Positions 55,024 to 63,509 of a stretch of 64,000 bases of DNA are shown piece by piece; positions within the stretch are counted from its first letter, which is position 1; each line of letters starts with the position of its first letter. The position numbers and the translations under genes are program-made. This stretch comes from Microbacterium sp. zg-Y625 (GTDB lineage Bacteria; Actinomycetota; Actinomycetes; Actinomycetales; Microbacteriaceae): assembly GCF_030246925.1 (NCBI RefSeq), contig NZ_CP126740.1, positions 1,736,001 through 1,800,000 of the forward strand, read 5' to 3'. Below the pieces are notes generated by a model. That model saw only the letters and a list, made by a program, of their open reading frames with translations. It was not told where the DNA came from and ran no database searches.

Positions 55024-56209
55024 GGCGACGGCTGCTGCGCGCATCCGGCAGCAGCACCCACACCCGCGCGCCGCCGAGCGGCGAGTCGTCGATGCCGATG
55101 CGTCCGCCGTGCGCGTGCACGAGGCGTCGACACGTCGAGAGGCCGATCCCCATCCCCGGTGCGGCGGCGGTGCTTCCCCGCTGCATCAGATCGAACACGC
55201 GCTCTCGCTCCTCTGCGGGAACGCCCGGACCGTTGTCATCGACGGTCACCTGCCATCCACCGGCGATGGCGTGGGCGCGGATGTCGATGCGCGGGCGCAC
55301 GCCGGTGGCCGCACTGAACTTCGCCGCGTTGGCGACGAGGTTCTGAAGCAGCGTCCGCAACAGTGTCTCGTCGCCGACGAAATCCGCCGGCGCGTCCACG
55401 GTCACGGCCGCCTCGCACGGGCTGAGCGCGGCGTGCAGGTCCTCGGTCACCGAGCGCACGACGTCCCCGAAGTCGAGCTCCACCGAGCCCGAGGTGACGC
55501 CGCCGACCTGAGCGAATCGGAGCAGATCCTTCAGCATGGCCGCCATGCGTGCACCGGCGGATTCCGCACGCTCCAGCAGAAGCACGGCGTCAGGCGCATG
55601 GCGCATTCCCGGGCTGTCGACGGCAAGTTCCACGAACCCGAGGAGCGCCGTGAGCGGATTGCGGAGGTCATGGCTGACCTGCCCGGCGAAGTGGGCGAGC
55701 TGTTCGTTGGACTCCGCGAGACGCCGGGTGATGCGGCGCAGCTCGAGCACATCCACGACCTGGCGGGCAAGCTGGTCAAGAGACCTGCTGCGCTCCGGGC
55801 TGAGGGCACCGGGCTGCTCGTCGAAGACGCAGAGCCTGCCGATCGGGATGCCGGACGGGGTCACCAGCGGACTCGAGGCATAGAAGCGCACCCGAGCGAT
55901 CTCACCCGTGACGAACGGGTTCGCAGCGAAGCGCTCATCGCTGCGGGCATCGGGCACGGCGACCTGGACGGCATCCTGCAGGACAGCCCCGCACATCGAA
56001 TCCTCGCGAGCGCACACGGCGGGTTCGAACCCGACAGCGGCGATCTGATGCTGCGAGTGATCGTCGATGATGTTGATCACGGCCGTGGAGACACCACACA
56101 GGGTCGCGGCCAGTTGGACGAGGCCCTCCAGATCGGGTTCGGGCGGGTTTCCCAGCAGATCGTAATCGGCGATCGCCGCCCGGCGAGCGACGTCTTCGGC
56201 TTCCAGCAC
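55001..56209 (-). CDS. GAF-domain sensor histidine kinase
   Basis: A 402-residue cytoplasmic kinase with no transmembrane helices. A GAF domain occupies about residues 25-170 (LVQLAATLCGVSTAVINIIDDHSQHQIAAVGF, CGAVLQDAVQVAVPDARSDERF). The H-box is FAGQVSHDLRNPLTALLGFVELA; then the N-box NLVANAAKFS, G1 VDDNGPGVP and G2 GMGIGLSTCRRLV. GTG at 56209 follows AGAGGA by five bases. No response-regulator gene is adjacent, so its partner is elsewhere. Signal unknown; GAF domains in this class often sense light, redox or small molecules. Confidence 0.88.
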   Translation of the reverse strand: MLEAEDVARRAAIADYDLLGNPPEPDLEGLVQLAATLCGVSTAVINIIDDHSQHQIAAVGFEPAVCAREDSMCGAVLQDAVQVAVPDARSDERFAANPFVTGEIARVRFYASSPLVTPSGIPIGRLCVFDEQPGALSPERSRSLDQLARQVVDVLELRRITRRLAESNEQLAHFAGQVSHDLRNPLTALLGFVELAVDSPGMRHAPDAVLLLERAESAGARMAAMLKDLLRFAQVGGVTSGSVELDFGDVVRSVTEDLHAALSPCEAAVTVDAPADFVGDETLLRTLLQNLVANAAKFSAATGVRPRIDIRAHAIAGGWQVTVDDNGPGVPAEERERVFDLMQRGSTAAAPGMGIGLSTCRRLVHAHGGRIGIDDSPLGGARVWVLLPDARSSRRLSPAGAR

Positions 56210-56371
56210 GCCATTCCTCTCACAGACCCCCGCCTGCCTCCAGGCTATCCAGTGCACGCCGGCTCCTTTACCGCGTGACGCGGCCGTGTGCCCATCGGCG
56301 CATCATGTCAATCACCTGCGCGGGGAGCCCGGGCGGCGTACGGTGATGGCATCCGATGGAGGGAGACGAAC

Positions 56372-56539
56372 ATGGATGAGAACGCGACCGACCAGCAGCG
56401 TCCCGAGGACGAGGAGGTCACGCCCAAGCCCGACGGCCTCGGCCCCGACGGCACGATCCCCGCTGACCCCGACGGTGTTGCCGCCGGGCACACCGGCGAG
56501 GCGTCGAACTTCGAGCCGGAGGAAGACGAGCAGGCCTGA
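56372..56539 (+). CDS. Short acidic protein of unknown function
   Basis: A 55-residue highly acidic, probably disordered protein (about a third Asp/Glu, with Pro and Gly), beginning MDENATDQQRPEDEE. GGAGGGAGACGAAC gives a clear ribosome site. It stands alone before a terminator. A second small acidic protein with the same character is at 57571. No family recognised. Confidence 0.6.
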   Translation: MDENATDQQRPEDEEVTPKPDGLGPDGTIPADPDGVAAGHTGEASNFEPEEDEQA

Positions 56540-56553
56540 GAGCCGCGCTGCAC

Positions 56554-56587
56554 AACGAAACCCCCGGCGACTGCCGGGGGTTTCGTT
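56554..56587. terminator. Bidirectional intrinsic terminator
   Basis: AACGAAACCCCCGGC and GCCGGGGGTTTCGTT around four bases, with A and T runs, between convergent genes (small acidic protein and the DUF4352-like protein). Confidence 0.88.
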
Positions 56588-56604
56588 GCGTCAGAGGCCG
56601 TCGA

Positions 56605-57444
56605 TCACTGCACGGCGACGTGGACCATGTCGGTGGTGACTCCCGAGCGCACGGCGATGACGCCGTCCTCCGCGCCGACCTCGGGCGCCAGCAGCACGAC
56701 CGCACCTGTCGCCGTGTCGCCGGGGAGAAGGTTGGCCAGACGGTCCATCTCGCCGGGGGCGTCCACAGCGGCGGTCTCGGTGGGCTTCCCGGATGCCGTG
56801 ATGAACGCGATGCCCACCCACAGCGGCATCATGCCCTCGGCGGCATCGCCGGTGTACGTCATCGTCACGTCCGCGAGGATGTACTGGAAACCCTCCGCCG
56901 GCGGAGAGCCGTAAGGGTTCACCGCCATGACGGCCTCGGTCTGGTCGAACTCGACACCGTGGACGGTGACCTCCCAGTCCTCGGTGACGATGGGCGTGCC
57001 CAGCGGCAGCGGGTTGTCGATCGTCCCCTCGCCGACCGGCTCCGCCGCCGACGATTGCGTCGCCGCGGGCACATCGACGACGACCTCGCTGCTGTCGTCC
57101 GCCGCCGACGATGCGAGACCGGCGAAGGCGAAGCCGACGACCACGATGAAGACGATGAACCCGACGATGGTCCCCACCACCGACACGATGATGGCCGAGA
57201 TACCCAGCGCCTTCCCGCGCCCCGGTCGGAAGAGCGAGACGATTCCGAGCACGAAGCCCACCACGAGCAGCACCCAGCCGACGACCATCACGGCCGGGAC
57301 GCACGCCAGGATGAGACCGACCCCGGCGGAGATCACGGCCACGAGACCGAGCACGTTGAGCGGCTTCTTGCCGGGTGGTGCCGCGGGCGGACCGGGTGGA
57401 AGATACGGATTCGGGTGCGCAGGGTACGTCTCGGGACTGCTCAT
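56605..57444 (-). CDS. DUF4190/DUF4352-like membrane protein
   Basis: A 279-residue protein. A proline-rich cytoplasmic N-terminus (~28 residues) is followed by two helices (VLGLVAVISAGVGLILACVPAVMV, VVGWVLLVVGFVLGIVSLF), a third helix at about 85-110 and an extracytoplasmic beta domain of about 130 residues (DNPLPLGTPIVTEDWEVTVHGVEFDQTEAVMAVNPYGSPPAEGFQYILADVTMTYTGD), as in DUF4352 telokin-like domains. Function unknown; such proteins are common in actinobacterial envelopes. ATG at 57444. Confidence 0.75.
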   Translation of the reverse strand: MSSPETYPAHPNPYLPPGPPAAPPGKKPLNVLGLVAVISAGVGLILACVPAVMVVGWVLLVVGFVLGIVSLFRPGRGKALGISAIIVSVVGTIVGFIVFIVVVGFAFAGLASSAADDSSEVVVDVPAATQSSAAEPVGEGTIDNPLPLGTPIVTEDWEVTVHGVEFDQTEAVMAVNPYGSPPAEGFQYILADVTMTYTGDAAEGMMPLWVGIAFITASGKPTETAAVDAPGEMDRLANLLPGDTATGAVVLLAPEVGAEDGVIAVRSGVTTDMVHVAVQ

Positions 57445-57570
57445 CGGTCCATCCTGTCAGTCATAGGCAATACACAGGAACAGCTCCGCGCGGGCACCCT
57501 CCCTCTCCGCTCGGGCTTGGCGCTGTCAAGCCCCTGCGACGCGCCGGCCTCCGGCGGCAGGCTTGCGGGC

Positions 57571-57846
57571 ATGACTTCTGATGACCAGGCGCGCCCCGTG
57601 ACAGACGGCGAAGAAGAGCAGTCCGAGCTGTCCAACGCCGACGCCGTGCGCAAGGACATGACCTACAGCCCCGCCAGCGAGACCGAGACGCAGCAGAAGC
57701 AGGACGACCCGCTGCCCTCCGCTCTCGACGATGACATCGACGCCGACGCGATCAACGTGGCCCCCGGGACCGGCGGCCCGGACGACGTGGGCGATGTCGA
57801 GGTCGACCCCGCCGACCTCAACATGCCGGGCCGCTCCGCGAACTGA
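57571..57846 (+). CDS. Acidic protein of unknown function
   Basis: A 91-residue acidic, probably disordered protein (MTSDDQARPVTDGEEEQSELS). Rich in Asp, Glu, Gln and Pro, with no hydrophobic helix. Ribosome site is weak (GGCAGGC). It is followed after 73 bases by the DUF1345 gene. No family recognised; composition resembles the 56372 product. Confidence 0.55.
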   Translation: MTSDDQARPVTDGEEEQSELSNADAVRKDMTYSPASETETQQKQDDPLPSALDDDIDADAINVAPGTGGPDDVGDVEVDPADLNMPGRSAN

Positions 57847-57919
57847 CCCTCGTCGCCCGCTCCTCTGCGTGGCTGACCGTACGCGCGCTAGTCTCCCCGC
57901 ACGGGAGAGAGGAGCAACG

Positions 57920-58579
57920 GTGGGCGATCAGACGACCGACGACGGCGGGCTCTGGGACCGCTCGGGTACCCGGGTCGCCGCGACGTTCGCTGTGCTCGCC
58001 CTGACGACGGCGGTCACCGCGCTGCTGGGCGCACCGCTGATCGCGCCGGCCGCGGGCTGGACCGTCGCCAGCGGGCTCTATTCGTCGTGGGCGTGGTTCG
58101 CCGTCAAGGACATGGATGCCGACGAGACGGCTTCCCACGCGACACGCGAGGATCCCACGAGGCGCGCCGGCCACACTCTGCTGATCCTCGCCAGCGTGGC
58201 GAGCTTCGGGGTGATCGGGGTTCTTCTGGCCCAGAGCGGACGCGTACGCGGCGCCGAGGCAGTGATCCTCGGCGTCGCCGCGCTGATGACGGTGACCGCG
58301 TCCTGGTTCCTCATCCACGTCCTGTTCATGCTGCGCTATGCCGCGACGTACTACATCAGCGGCGGCACGGGCATCGACTTCAACCAGAGCGATCCGCCCT
58401 GCTATCGAGACTTCGCCTATCTCGCGTTCACCCTTGGCATGACCTACCAAGTGTCGGACACCAATCTGACGAGTCATGCGATGAGGCGCGAGGCGCTGCG
58501 GCACGCGCTGCTGTCGTTCCTCTGGGGCGTGGTCGTACTGGCGACCACCATCAGCCTCATCACCAACATCGCGACCTGA
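57920..58579 (+). CDS. DUF1345 family membrane protein
   Basis: A 219-residue integral membrane protein with five or so helices, for example VAATFAVLALTTAVTALLGAPLI, LLILASVASFGVIGVLL, AVILGVAALMTVTASWFLIHVLFML. Typical DUF1345 landmarks are FLIHVLFMLRYAATYY, FNQSDPPCYRDFAYLAFTLGMTYQVSDTN and a final LLSFLWGVVVLATTISLITNI. GTG at 57920 has AGAGGAG six to nine bases upstream. Its biochemical role is unknown. Confidence 0.85.
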   Translation: MGDQTTDDGGLWDRSGTRVAATFAVLALTTAVTALLGAPLIAPAAGWTVASGLYSSWAWFAVKDMDADETASHATREDPTRRAGHTLLILASVASFGVIGVLLAQSGRVRGAEAVILGVAALMTVTASWFLIHVLFMLRYAATYYISGGTGIDFNQSDPPCYRDFAYLAFTLGMTYQVSDTNLTSHAMRREALRHALLSFLWGVVVLATTISLITNIAT

Positions 58580-58640
58580 GCGCGGCCGCATCGCCCGCAC
58601 GGCGTGCAGGCGGCCACCACACACCCGCGCCCGCACAGAA

Positions 58641-58679
58641 AAGGGCCCGACCCGCACACATGGTGCGGGCCGGGCCCTT
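58641..58679. terminator. Terminator between DUF1345 gene and tmRNA
   Basis: AAGGGCCCG-a-CCCGCAC and GTGCGGG-c-CGGGCCCTT with one mismatch and a five-base loop, 20 bases from the tmRNA 3' end. Serves the tmRNA gene and the convergent plus-strand gene. Confidence 0.85.
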
Positions 58680-58698
58680 GTTCGCGGTGACAGCGGCG

Positions 58699-59069
58699 TG
58701 GTGGAGATGGGGGGAATCGAACCCCCGTCCATCGCTGGGATACTGCGTTTTCTCCGGGCGCAGTCTGTAGAGACGTTCTGCTCGGCTCCGACCTTTGTCA
58801 CAGACACCTAAGTCGACGAGCCCAGTCTGGAAAAAGTCCCGCGTGACGTCCAGACGCCGTCACACAGCAAGATCCCTAGATGACGCCAGGGTCCGTGTCG
58901 GGATCACACACGGTCTGACGGACTATCGGGCTCGCTTACGCAGCGAGGGCGAAGTCAGTGCGCTTGGATTCGGCACTTATTGGTTTTGCAGAGATCGTTA
59001 ACGAGATAACCCTGCATCCTCGGCCCGCTTCTCGCAGAGACTCAGGCGATGTCGAAACCGATCATCCCC
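58699..59069 (-). ncRNA. ssrA: Transfer-messenger RNA
   Basis: Rescues stalled ribosomes: it acts as tRNA-Ala, then as a template for a degradation tag. The 371-base RNA starts GGGGATG, which pairs with CATCTCC near the encoded CCA end (58699). The T-arm carries GGTTCGATTCC. The tag frame resumes at GCA (58989) and encodes AKPISAESKRTDFALAA before TAA (58936), ending in the ALAA recognised by ClpXP-type proteases. Helices and pseudoknots fill the middle. smpB lies on the same strand, 800 bases upstream. Confidence 0.95.
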
Positions 59070-59145
59070 GTGAACCCCTCTTTCGAAGGAACCGCTGTCA
59101 CGCTGTGGAGTTGCCAGCCCGAAGCCGAAGCTCCGGGCACCACAG

Positions 59146-59151
59146 ACTATA
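59146..59151 (-). promoter_or_regulatory. Probable -10 hexamer of tmRNA
   Basis: TATAGT about 77 bases before the mature 5' end of tmRNA, so the precursor would have a ~70-base leader to be trimmed. Distance makes this tentative. Confidence 0.4.
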
Positions 59152-59203
59152 ACGGATGCCACCCCCACGCCATTCCACGACGGTCTCCCAGCCGGTCGCC
59201 GCG

Positions 59204-59209
59204 TAGAGT
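59204..59209 (+). promoter_or_regulatory. -10 hexamer of the SIMPL gene
   Basis: TAGAGT seven bases before ATG at 59217; leaderless pattern. Confidence 0.5.
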
Positions 59210-59216
59210 CGCAGCC

Positions 59217-59882
59217 ATGACCGACGTCACCATCACCGTCCGCGGGGACCATGAGCGCCGCGTCGCCGCCGAGCAGGCCGTCGTCACGCTGCGCGTCGCC
59301 GTCGAAGGCCCCGACCGCGCCGACGTCGTGGCGCGCCTCGAAGCCCTCGCGACCCCGCTCACCGACGACCTCGCCGCCCGGCAGGGCACCGACGGCCTCG
59401 TGGAGTGGTCGAGCGACCGCATGTCGGTGTGGTCCGAGCGCCCCTGGGGTGACGGGCACCGCCTGGCGCCGGTGCACCACGCGTCCGTCGAACTGACCGC
59501 GACCTTCGACGATCCCGTCGCCGTGGCGGCGTGGGTGACAGCCGTCGCCGAGCGCGAGGGCGTGGAGATCCAGACCGTGGGGTGGCGCCTGACACCGGGA
59601 ACGCGCGCGGCGGTCGAGCGCGATGTGGCATCCGAAGCCGTCGGCGTCGCGGTCGACCGCGCCACGGCCTACGCGGCCGCCCTGGGGCGCGGCACGGTCA
59701 CGCCGCTCGAAGTCGCCGACGTCGGACTGCTGTCGACGCCCGGCGAACCGGAGGGCGGGCCGGGGGCGCGCATGATGCGAGCGGCCTTCACGGCGGATAC
59801 CGAGGCGTCGCCGCAGCTGCGCCTGCAGCCCGACGACATCGTCGTCAGCGCAGCCGTCGAAGCCCGCTTCACCGCGCGCTGA
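59217..59882 (+). CDS. SIMPL-domain (DUF541) protein
   Basis: A 221-residue SIMPL-type protein without signal peptide or helices, so cytoplasmic. It shows ITVRGDHERRVAAEQAVVTLRVAVEGPDRADVV at the N-terminus and DRATAYAAALGRGTVTPLEVADVGLL near the end. Other members are exported or membrane-bound; this one is not, which is usual for actinobacterial forms. ATG at 59217 follows TAGAGT by seven bases. It sits between tmRNA and convergent smpB. Molecular function unknown. Confidence 0.8.
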   Translation: MTDVTITVRGDHERRVAAEQAVVTLRVAVEGPDRADVVARLEALATPLTDDLAARQGTDGLVEWSSDRMSVWSERPWGDGHRLAPVHHASVELTATFDDPVAVAAWVTAVAEREGVEIQTVGWRLTPGTRAAVERDVASEAVGVAVDRATAYAAALGRGTVTPLEVADVGLLSTPGEPEGGPGARMMRAAFTADTEASPQLRLQPDDIVVSAAVEARFTAR

Positions 59883-59886
59883 GGAC

Positions 59887-60363
59887 TTAGTCGCCCAGGC
59901 GGTTGCGCGAGCGCATCGCGCGCTCGGCCTCACGTTTGTCTTCGCGCTCACGGATCGTCTGACGCTTCTCGAACTCGCGCTTGCCCTTCGCGACCGCGAT
60001 CTCGACCTTGGCGCGCCCGTCGGAGAAGTACAGCCGCAGCGGCACCAGCGTGTACCCGCCCGCCGAGACCGCGTGCGAGATCTTCACGATCTCGTCCTTG
60101 TGCAGCAGCAGCTTGCGCGTGCGCTTGGACGCATGGTTGGTCCAGTGCCCCTGCGAATACTCGGGGATGTGCACCGAGTCGAGGAACGCCTCTCCCCCGT
60201 CGATGTACGCGTAGCCGTCGGTGAGGTTGGCGCGACCCTGCCGCAGTGACTTGACCTCGGTGCCGGTGAGCACGAGACCCGCCTCGTACGTCTTCTCGAT
60301 GGCGTAGTCGTGGCGCGCGCGACGATTGGTCGCGATGACCTTCTCCCCGCGTTCCCTGGGCAT
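59887..60363 (-). CDS. smpB: SsrA-binding protein SmpB
   Basis: Binds tmRNA and carries it into stalled ribosomes. The 158-residue protein begins [52 protein letters not shown], has the central [22 protein letters not shown] and a basic C-terminal tail ([23 protein letters not shown]) that reads the empty mRNA channel. ATG at 60363 is fixed by GGAGGAG seven bases upstream. tmRNA is 800 bases away. Confidence 0.97.
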   Translation of the reverse strand: MPRERGEKVIATNRRARHDYAIEKTYEAGLVLTGTEVKSLRQGRANLTDGYAYIDGGEAFLDSVHIPEYSQGHWTNHASKRTRKLLLHKDEIVKISHAVSAGGYTLVPLRLYFSDGRAKVEIAVAKGKREFEKRQTIREREDKREAERAMRSRNRLGD

Positions 60364-60448
60364 GATCACTCCTCCGGTACGCCGCGACGGGCGCGCGGCA
60401 GCCCACCAGCATACCGGGTGGGCGTGGCGCGCCGGCGCCGGGCGCGGT

Positions 60449-61363
60449 TCACGCGCGCAGCCACCGGCGGATGGCGAAGCCGGCCGACACCGCCGCGAGG
60501 ACGACGCCGATGATGATCATCACGGGAAGCACGATCGCCGCATCGCCCAGGTCCACCCACGTGGTGACGAAGTCCACCCGGCCGCGGAGGTAGTCGTTCA
60601 CCCCGAACTGCACGCCGGCGAGGATCGCCGCGCAGGCGAGCAGAGAGCCGAGGAAGGCTGCGAACACGCCCTCGAGGATGAACGGCGTCTGGATGAACCG
60701 GTTCGACGCCCCCACCAGTCGCATGATGCCGAGCTCCCGACGTCGCGCATATGCCGACAGCCGAATGGTCGTGGCGATGAGCAGAACCGCTGCGATCAGC
60801 ATGAGCGCGGCGATGCCGACGGCCAGGTAGGTGGCCACCGTCAGCGCGGAGAAGAGCGGATCGAGGTACTGCAGCTGGTCGGCGACCTCCTCGACCCCCG
60901 CCATCCCACTGAAAGCCTCGATCATGACCTCGGACTGGGTCTGATCGACCAGGTTGATCCAGAAGGTCTGGTTGAGCTGATCCGCGGTGACGATACTCGC
61001 GTAGTCCTCGCCGAGCAGGTCGATCACGTTCTGGTACGCCTCGTCCTGCGTCTCGAACCGCACCTCGCCGATGAGGGGGGCCAGCGCCGGACTGTCGAGC
61101 TTCTCCTGCACCATGGCCACCTGCTCCTCAGTGGCGACGCCGTCGACGCAGGTGGGGGCGAGTGAATTGTCGGTGCACATGTAGACGGCGACCTGGGCCC
61201 GCTCGACCCAGTAGTCCTGCATCTTGCCGATCTGCATCTGCATGAGCATGCCGGCACCGACGAAGGTCAGCGAGACGAAGGTGACCAGCACGACGGAGAT
61301 CACCATCGAGATGTTGCGACGCAGGCCCGACAGCGCCTCGCCCAGAATCAGTCCGATTCTCAC
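60449..61363 (-). CDS. ftsX: Cell division permease FtsX
   Basis: Membrane partner of FtsE that transmits ATP-driven changes to peptidoglycan hydrolases at the septum. The 304 residues show a first helix ([21 protein letters not shown]), a large extracytoplasmic domain with two cysteines (about residues 63 and 72, [10 protein letters not shown]), then helices at about 175-200, 225-245 and 280-300 with [25 protein letters not shown] between. GTG at 61363 overlaps the ftsE stop (GTGA). Confidence 0.95.
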   Translation of the reverse strand: MRIGLILGEALSGLRRNISMVISVVLVTFVSLTFVGAGMLMQMQIGKMQDYWVERAQVAVYMCTDNSLAPTCVDGVATEEQVAMVQEKLDSPALAPLIGEVRFETQDEAYQNVIDLLGEDYASIVTADQLNQTFWINLVDQTQSEVMIEAFSGMAGVEEVADQLQYLDPLFSALTVATYLAVGIAALMLIAAVLLIATTIRLSAYARRRELGIMRLVGASNRFIQTPFILEGVFAAFLGSLLACAAILAGVQFGVNDYLRGRVDFVTTWVDLGDAAIVLPVMIIIGVVLAAVSAGFAIRRWLRA

Positions 61364-62496
61364 GAGGTCGGCCCCACTTCGTCGTCGGACGAGCGACCGC
61401 CCAGGCCCAAGCGGTCGGCAAGACCCAGTTCATCCAGCTCCACAGGGGGAAGCTCGATGGTCACCGGGCTCGTGCGCGGGGACGGATCGACGGCGTCTGC
61501 GGCCGGTGCGTCGGCGGTCGCGGGCAGGACGGATGCCGCGGGTTCGGCGGCCTGCGATGCACGCGGTGGTGTCGACTCTGCGACCTGGTAGGGCGGCTCC
61601 GCGGCTCGCGCCGCCTGCTCTGACGCGGCGGGCGGCGTCACCGATGCCTGCGTGACCGTGGTCACGCGCACGGTCGAGCCGTTGGGCGCGGCGGCAGCGA
61701 TGTCGGAGGCGGAGGTGCCGATGATCTCCCGCTGCAGCTCGAGCACTGCGGTGAGGGCGGCGACGGCGGCCGCGCCCTTCTCTTCGACGGGCATGAGGCT
61801 CGGGATCGCCGAGGTGTCGCCGTAGCCGCCGTGACGCTCGTCTCGCACCATCACGCCGCCGCTGAGCTCGATGACGCGGCGCTGCATCTGGTCGACGAAG
61901 CCGGCCTCGTGCGTCGCCATCAGCACCGTCGTGCCGCCGGCGTTGATGCGGGCGAGCAGCTGCATGATGTCGACCGACGTCGCCGGGTCGAGGTTTCCGG
62001 TGGGCTCGTCGGCGAGCAGGATCTGGGGGCGGTTCACCAGCGCGCGCGCGATGGCGACGCGCTGCTGCTCGCCACCGGACAGCTCGTGGGGCAGACGCTT
62101 CTGCTTGCCCTCGAGGCCGACGAGCGCGAGCACCTCGGGCACGGCCTGCTGGATGAAGGCCCGCGACGAGCCGATCACCTGCAGCGTGAACGCCACGTTC
62201 TGAAACACGGTCTTGTTCGGCAGGAGGCGGAAGTCCTGGAAGACCGAGCCGATGTGGCGACGGAAGTACGGGACCTTGCGGTTGGACAGGGTGCGCAGAT
62301 CGCGACCCAGCACCACCACTCGACCCTCGCTGGGGCTGTCTTCGCGCAGGATGAGCCGCAAGCACGACGACTTGCCCGACCCCGACGCGCCCACGAGGAA
62401 CACGAACTCGCCGCGTTGCACCTCGAAGTCCACGTCGCTGAGCGCGGGTTTGCTGGTGCCGCGATAGCGCTTCGTGACGTTCTCGAACCGGATCAT
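61360..62496 (-). CDS. ftsE: Cell division ATP-binding protein FtsE with long C-terminal extension
   Basis: ABC ATPase of the FtsEX complex. Residues 1-~225 are a standard FtsE: Walker [13 protein letters not shown]-loop VFQDFRLL, signature [17 protein letters not shown], Walker [13 protein letters not shown] and switch MATHEAGFV. About 150 further residues, rich in Ala, Pro and Glu and probably disordered, follow; most FtsE proteins end near residue 230. The tail starts with [24 protein letters not shown] and may contact division proteins. A TAGGCT hexamer lies nine bases before the ATG. Confidence 0.95.
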   Translation of the reverse strand: MIRFENVTKRYRGTSKPALSDVDFEVQRGEFVFLVGASGSGKSSCLRLILREDSPSEGRVVVLGRDLRTLSNRKVPYFRRHIGSVFQDFRLLPNKTVFQNVAFTLQVIGSSRAFIQQAVPEVLALVGLEGKQKRLPHELSGGEQQRVAIARALVNRPQILLADEPTGNLDPATSVDIMQLLARINAGGTTVLMATHEAGFVDQMQRRVIELSGGVMVRDERHGGYGDTSAIPSLMPVEEKGAAAVAALTAVLELQREIIGTSASDIAAAAPNGSTVRVTTVTQASVTPPAASEQAARAAEPPYQVAESTPPRASQAAEPAASVLPATADAPAADAVDPSPRTSPVTIELPPVELDELGLADRLGLGGRSSDDEVGPTS

Positions 62497-62582
62497 GACC
62501 AGTTGAGCCTAAGCGGCGGCCGTGGCGCAGCCGCCAGCGACACCCGCGCGTTGCGGCATCCGCCCCAAGCGCAGAACGACGG

Positions 62583-63509
62583 TCATGCAGGCTGCAGCGC
62601 GCCGCGGACGATCGAGTCGCCGGAGTGCGTCTGGTCGCCGTCCTCGGCTTCCTGCGAGACGTCGACGACACTGAACTTCGCGAGGTCCACACCGGCGGGC
62701 ACGTCGAAGACGCCCTCGCTGCCCTCGAGCACGCCGAGGCTCACCAGATCCGACCCGTCGTCGGCCAGCAGCCACACCTCTCGGTAGCCGTCGTCGGGCA
62801 CGGTGGCGTCGAGGGTCACCACCACCTGATTGCGGCCGTCCACCTCTTCGAGCAGCGCGACGCCGCGCGCACCCTCGTGGGCGGGGAACCCGTCGAGGGT
62901 CGCCTCAGCGACGATCTGCGGGTTCGGCGCGAGGGCGTTCTGCGTGGCCCACACCCCGATGACCATCGCGACGACGGCGAGCGTGCCGGCCAGCGCGAGC
63001 AGCAGCGGAAGTCGACGCACGCGCCCTCGTCGAGGCACCCGGTGCGAGGCAGCCGAACGCGGCGTGCCGTGCGACGACGCGTCCGCCGGCGGCCGCGGCT
63101 CGGTCGGCGGCGCGGCGTGGTGGGCCTGGGAGTCCGTCGCGGGGGCGGGCGGCGGCGCCGCGGCGGGAGCGGCGGCGGATGCCGGCAGCGCGGGGTCCAG
63201 GGCGGCCGGGGCGTCATGCGCGGTCGGCGCGTCCACCGGTGAAGCGGGCGTCACGTCGGCCGCCGGAGACTGCGCTCCCCCGGGCGTGAAGCCGACTTCG
63301 GCGGCGATGGCCTCCCACACGCGCGGCGGGGGCGTCAGCAAGGGCGGCTGCACGAGTGCACCGCGGGCAGCGCCCGCGGCCATCGCGAACGCGGCGACCT
63401 CGTCGGCGCACTCGAGGCACTCGGCCAGGTGGGCGCTCTGCTCGTCGGTGGCCGCGTCGTGCTCGCCCATGGCGATCAGGGCTGCCAGTTCAGGGTCAAG
63501 GTGCGACAT
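62583..63509 (-). CDS. Anti-sigma factor, RskA/zinc anti-sigma type
   Basis: A 308-residue single-pass regulator that should hold the upstream sigma factor. The N-terminal zinc anti-sigma motif is HLAECLECADEV (about residues 27-38), with the HxxxCxxC pattern. A long Ala/Pro-rich linker and one helix (LPLLLALAGTLAVVAMVIGVWATQ, about 168-190) lead to an extracytoplasmic RskA-type domain with VVVTLDATVPDDGYREVWLLADDGSDLVSLGVL. Its start overlaps the sigma stop by 14 bases. Release probably involves regulated proteolysis, as for RskA. Confidence 0.88.
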   Translation of the reverse strand: MSHLDPELAALIAMGEHDAATDEQSAHLAECLECADEVAAFAMAAGAARGALVQPPLLTPPPRVWEAIAAEVGFTPGGAQSPAADVTPASPVDAPTAHDAPAALDPALPASAAAPAAAPPPAPATDSQAHHAAPPTEPRPPADASSHGTPRSAASHRVPRRGRVRRLPLLLALAGTLAVVAMVIGVWATQNALAPNPQIVAEATLDGFPAHEGARGVALLEEVDGRNQVVVTLDATVPDDGYREVWLLADDGSDLVSLGVLEGSEGVFDVPAGVDLAKFSVVDVSQEAEDGDQTHSGDSIVRGALQPA

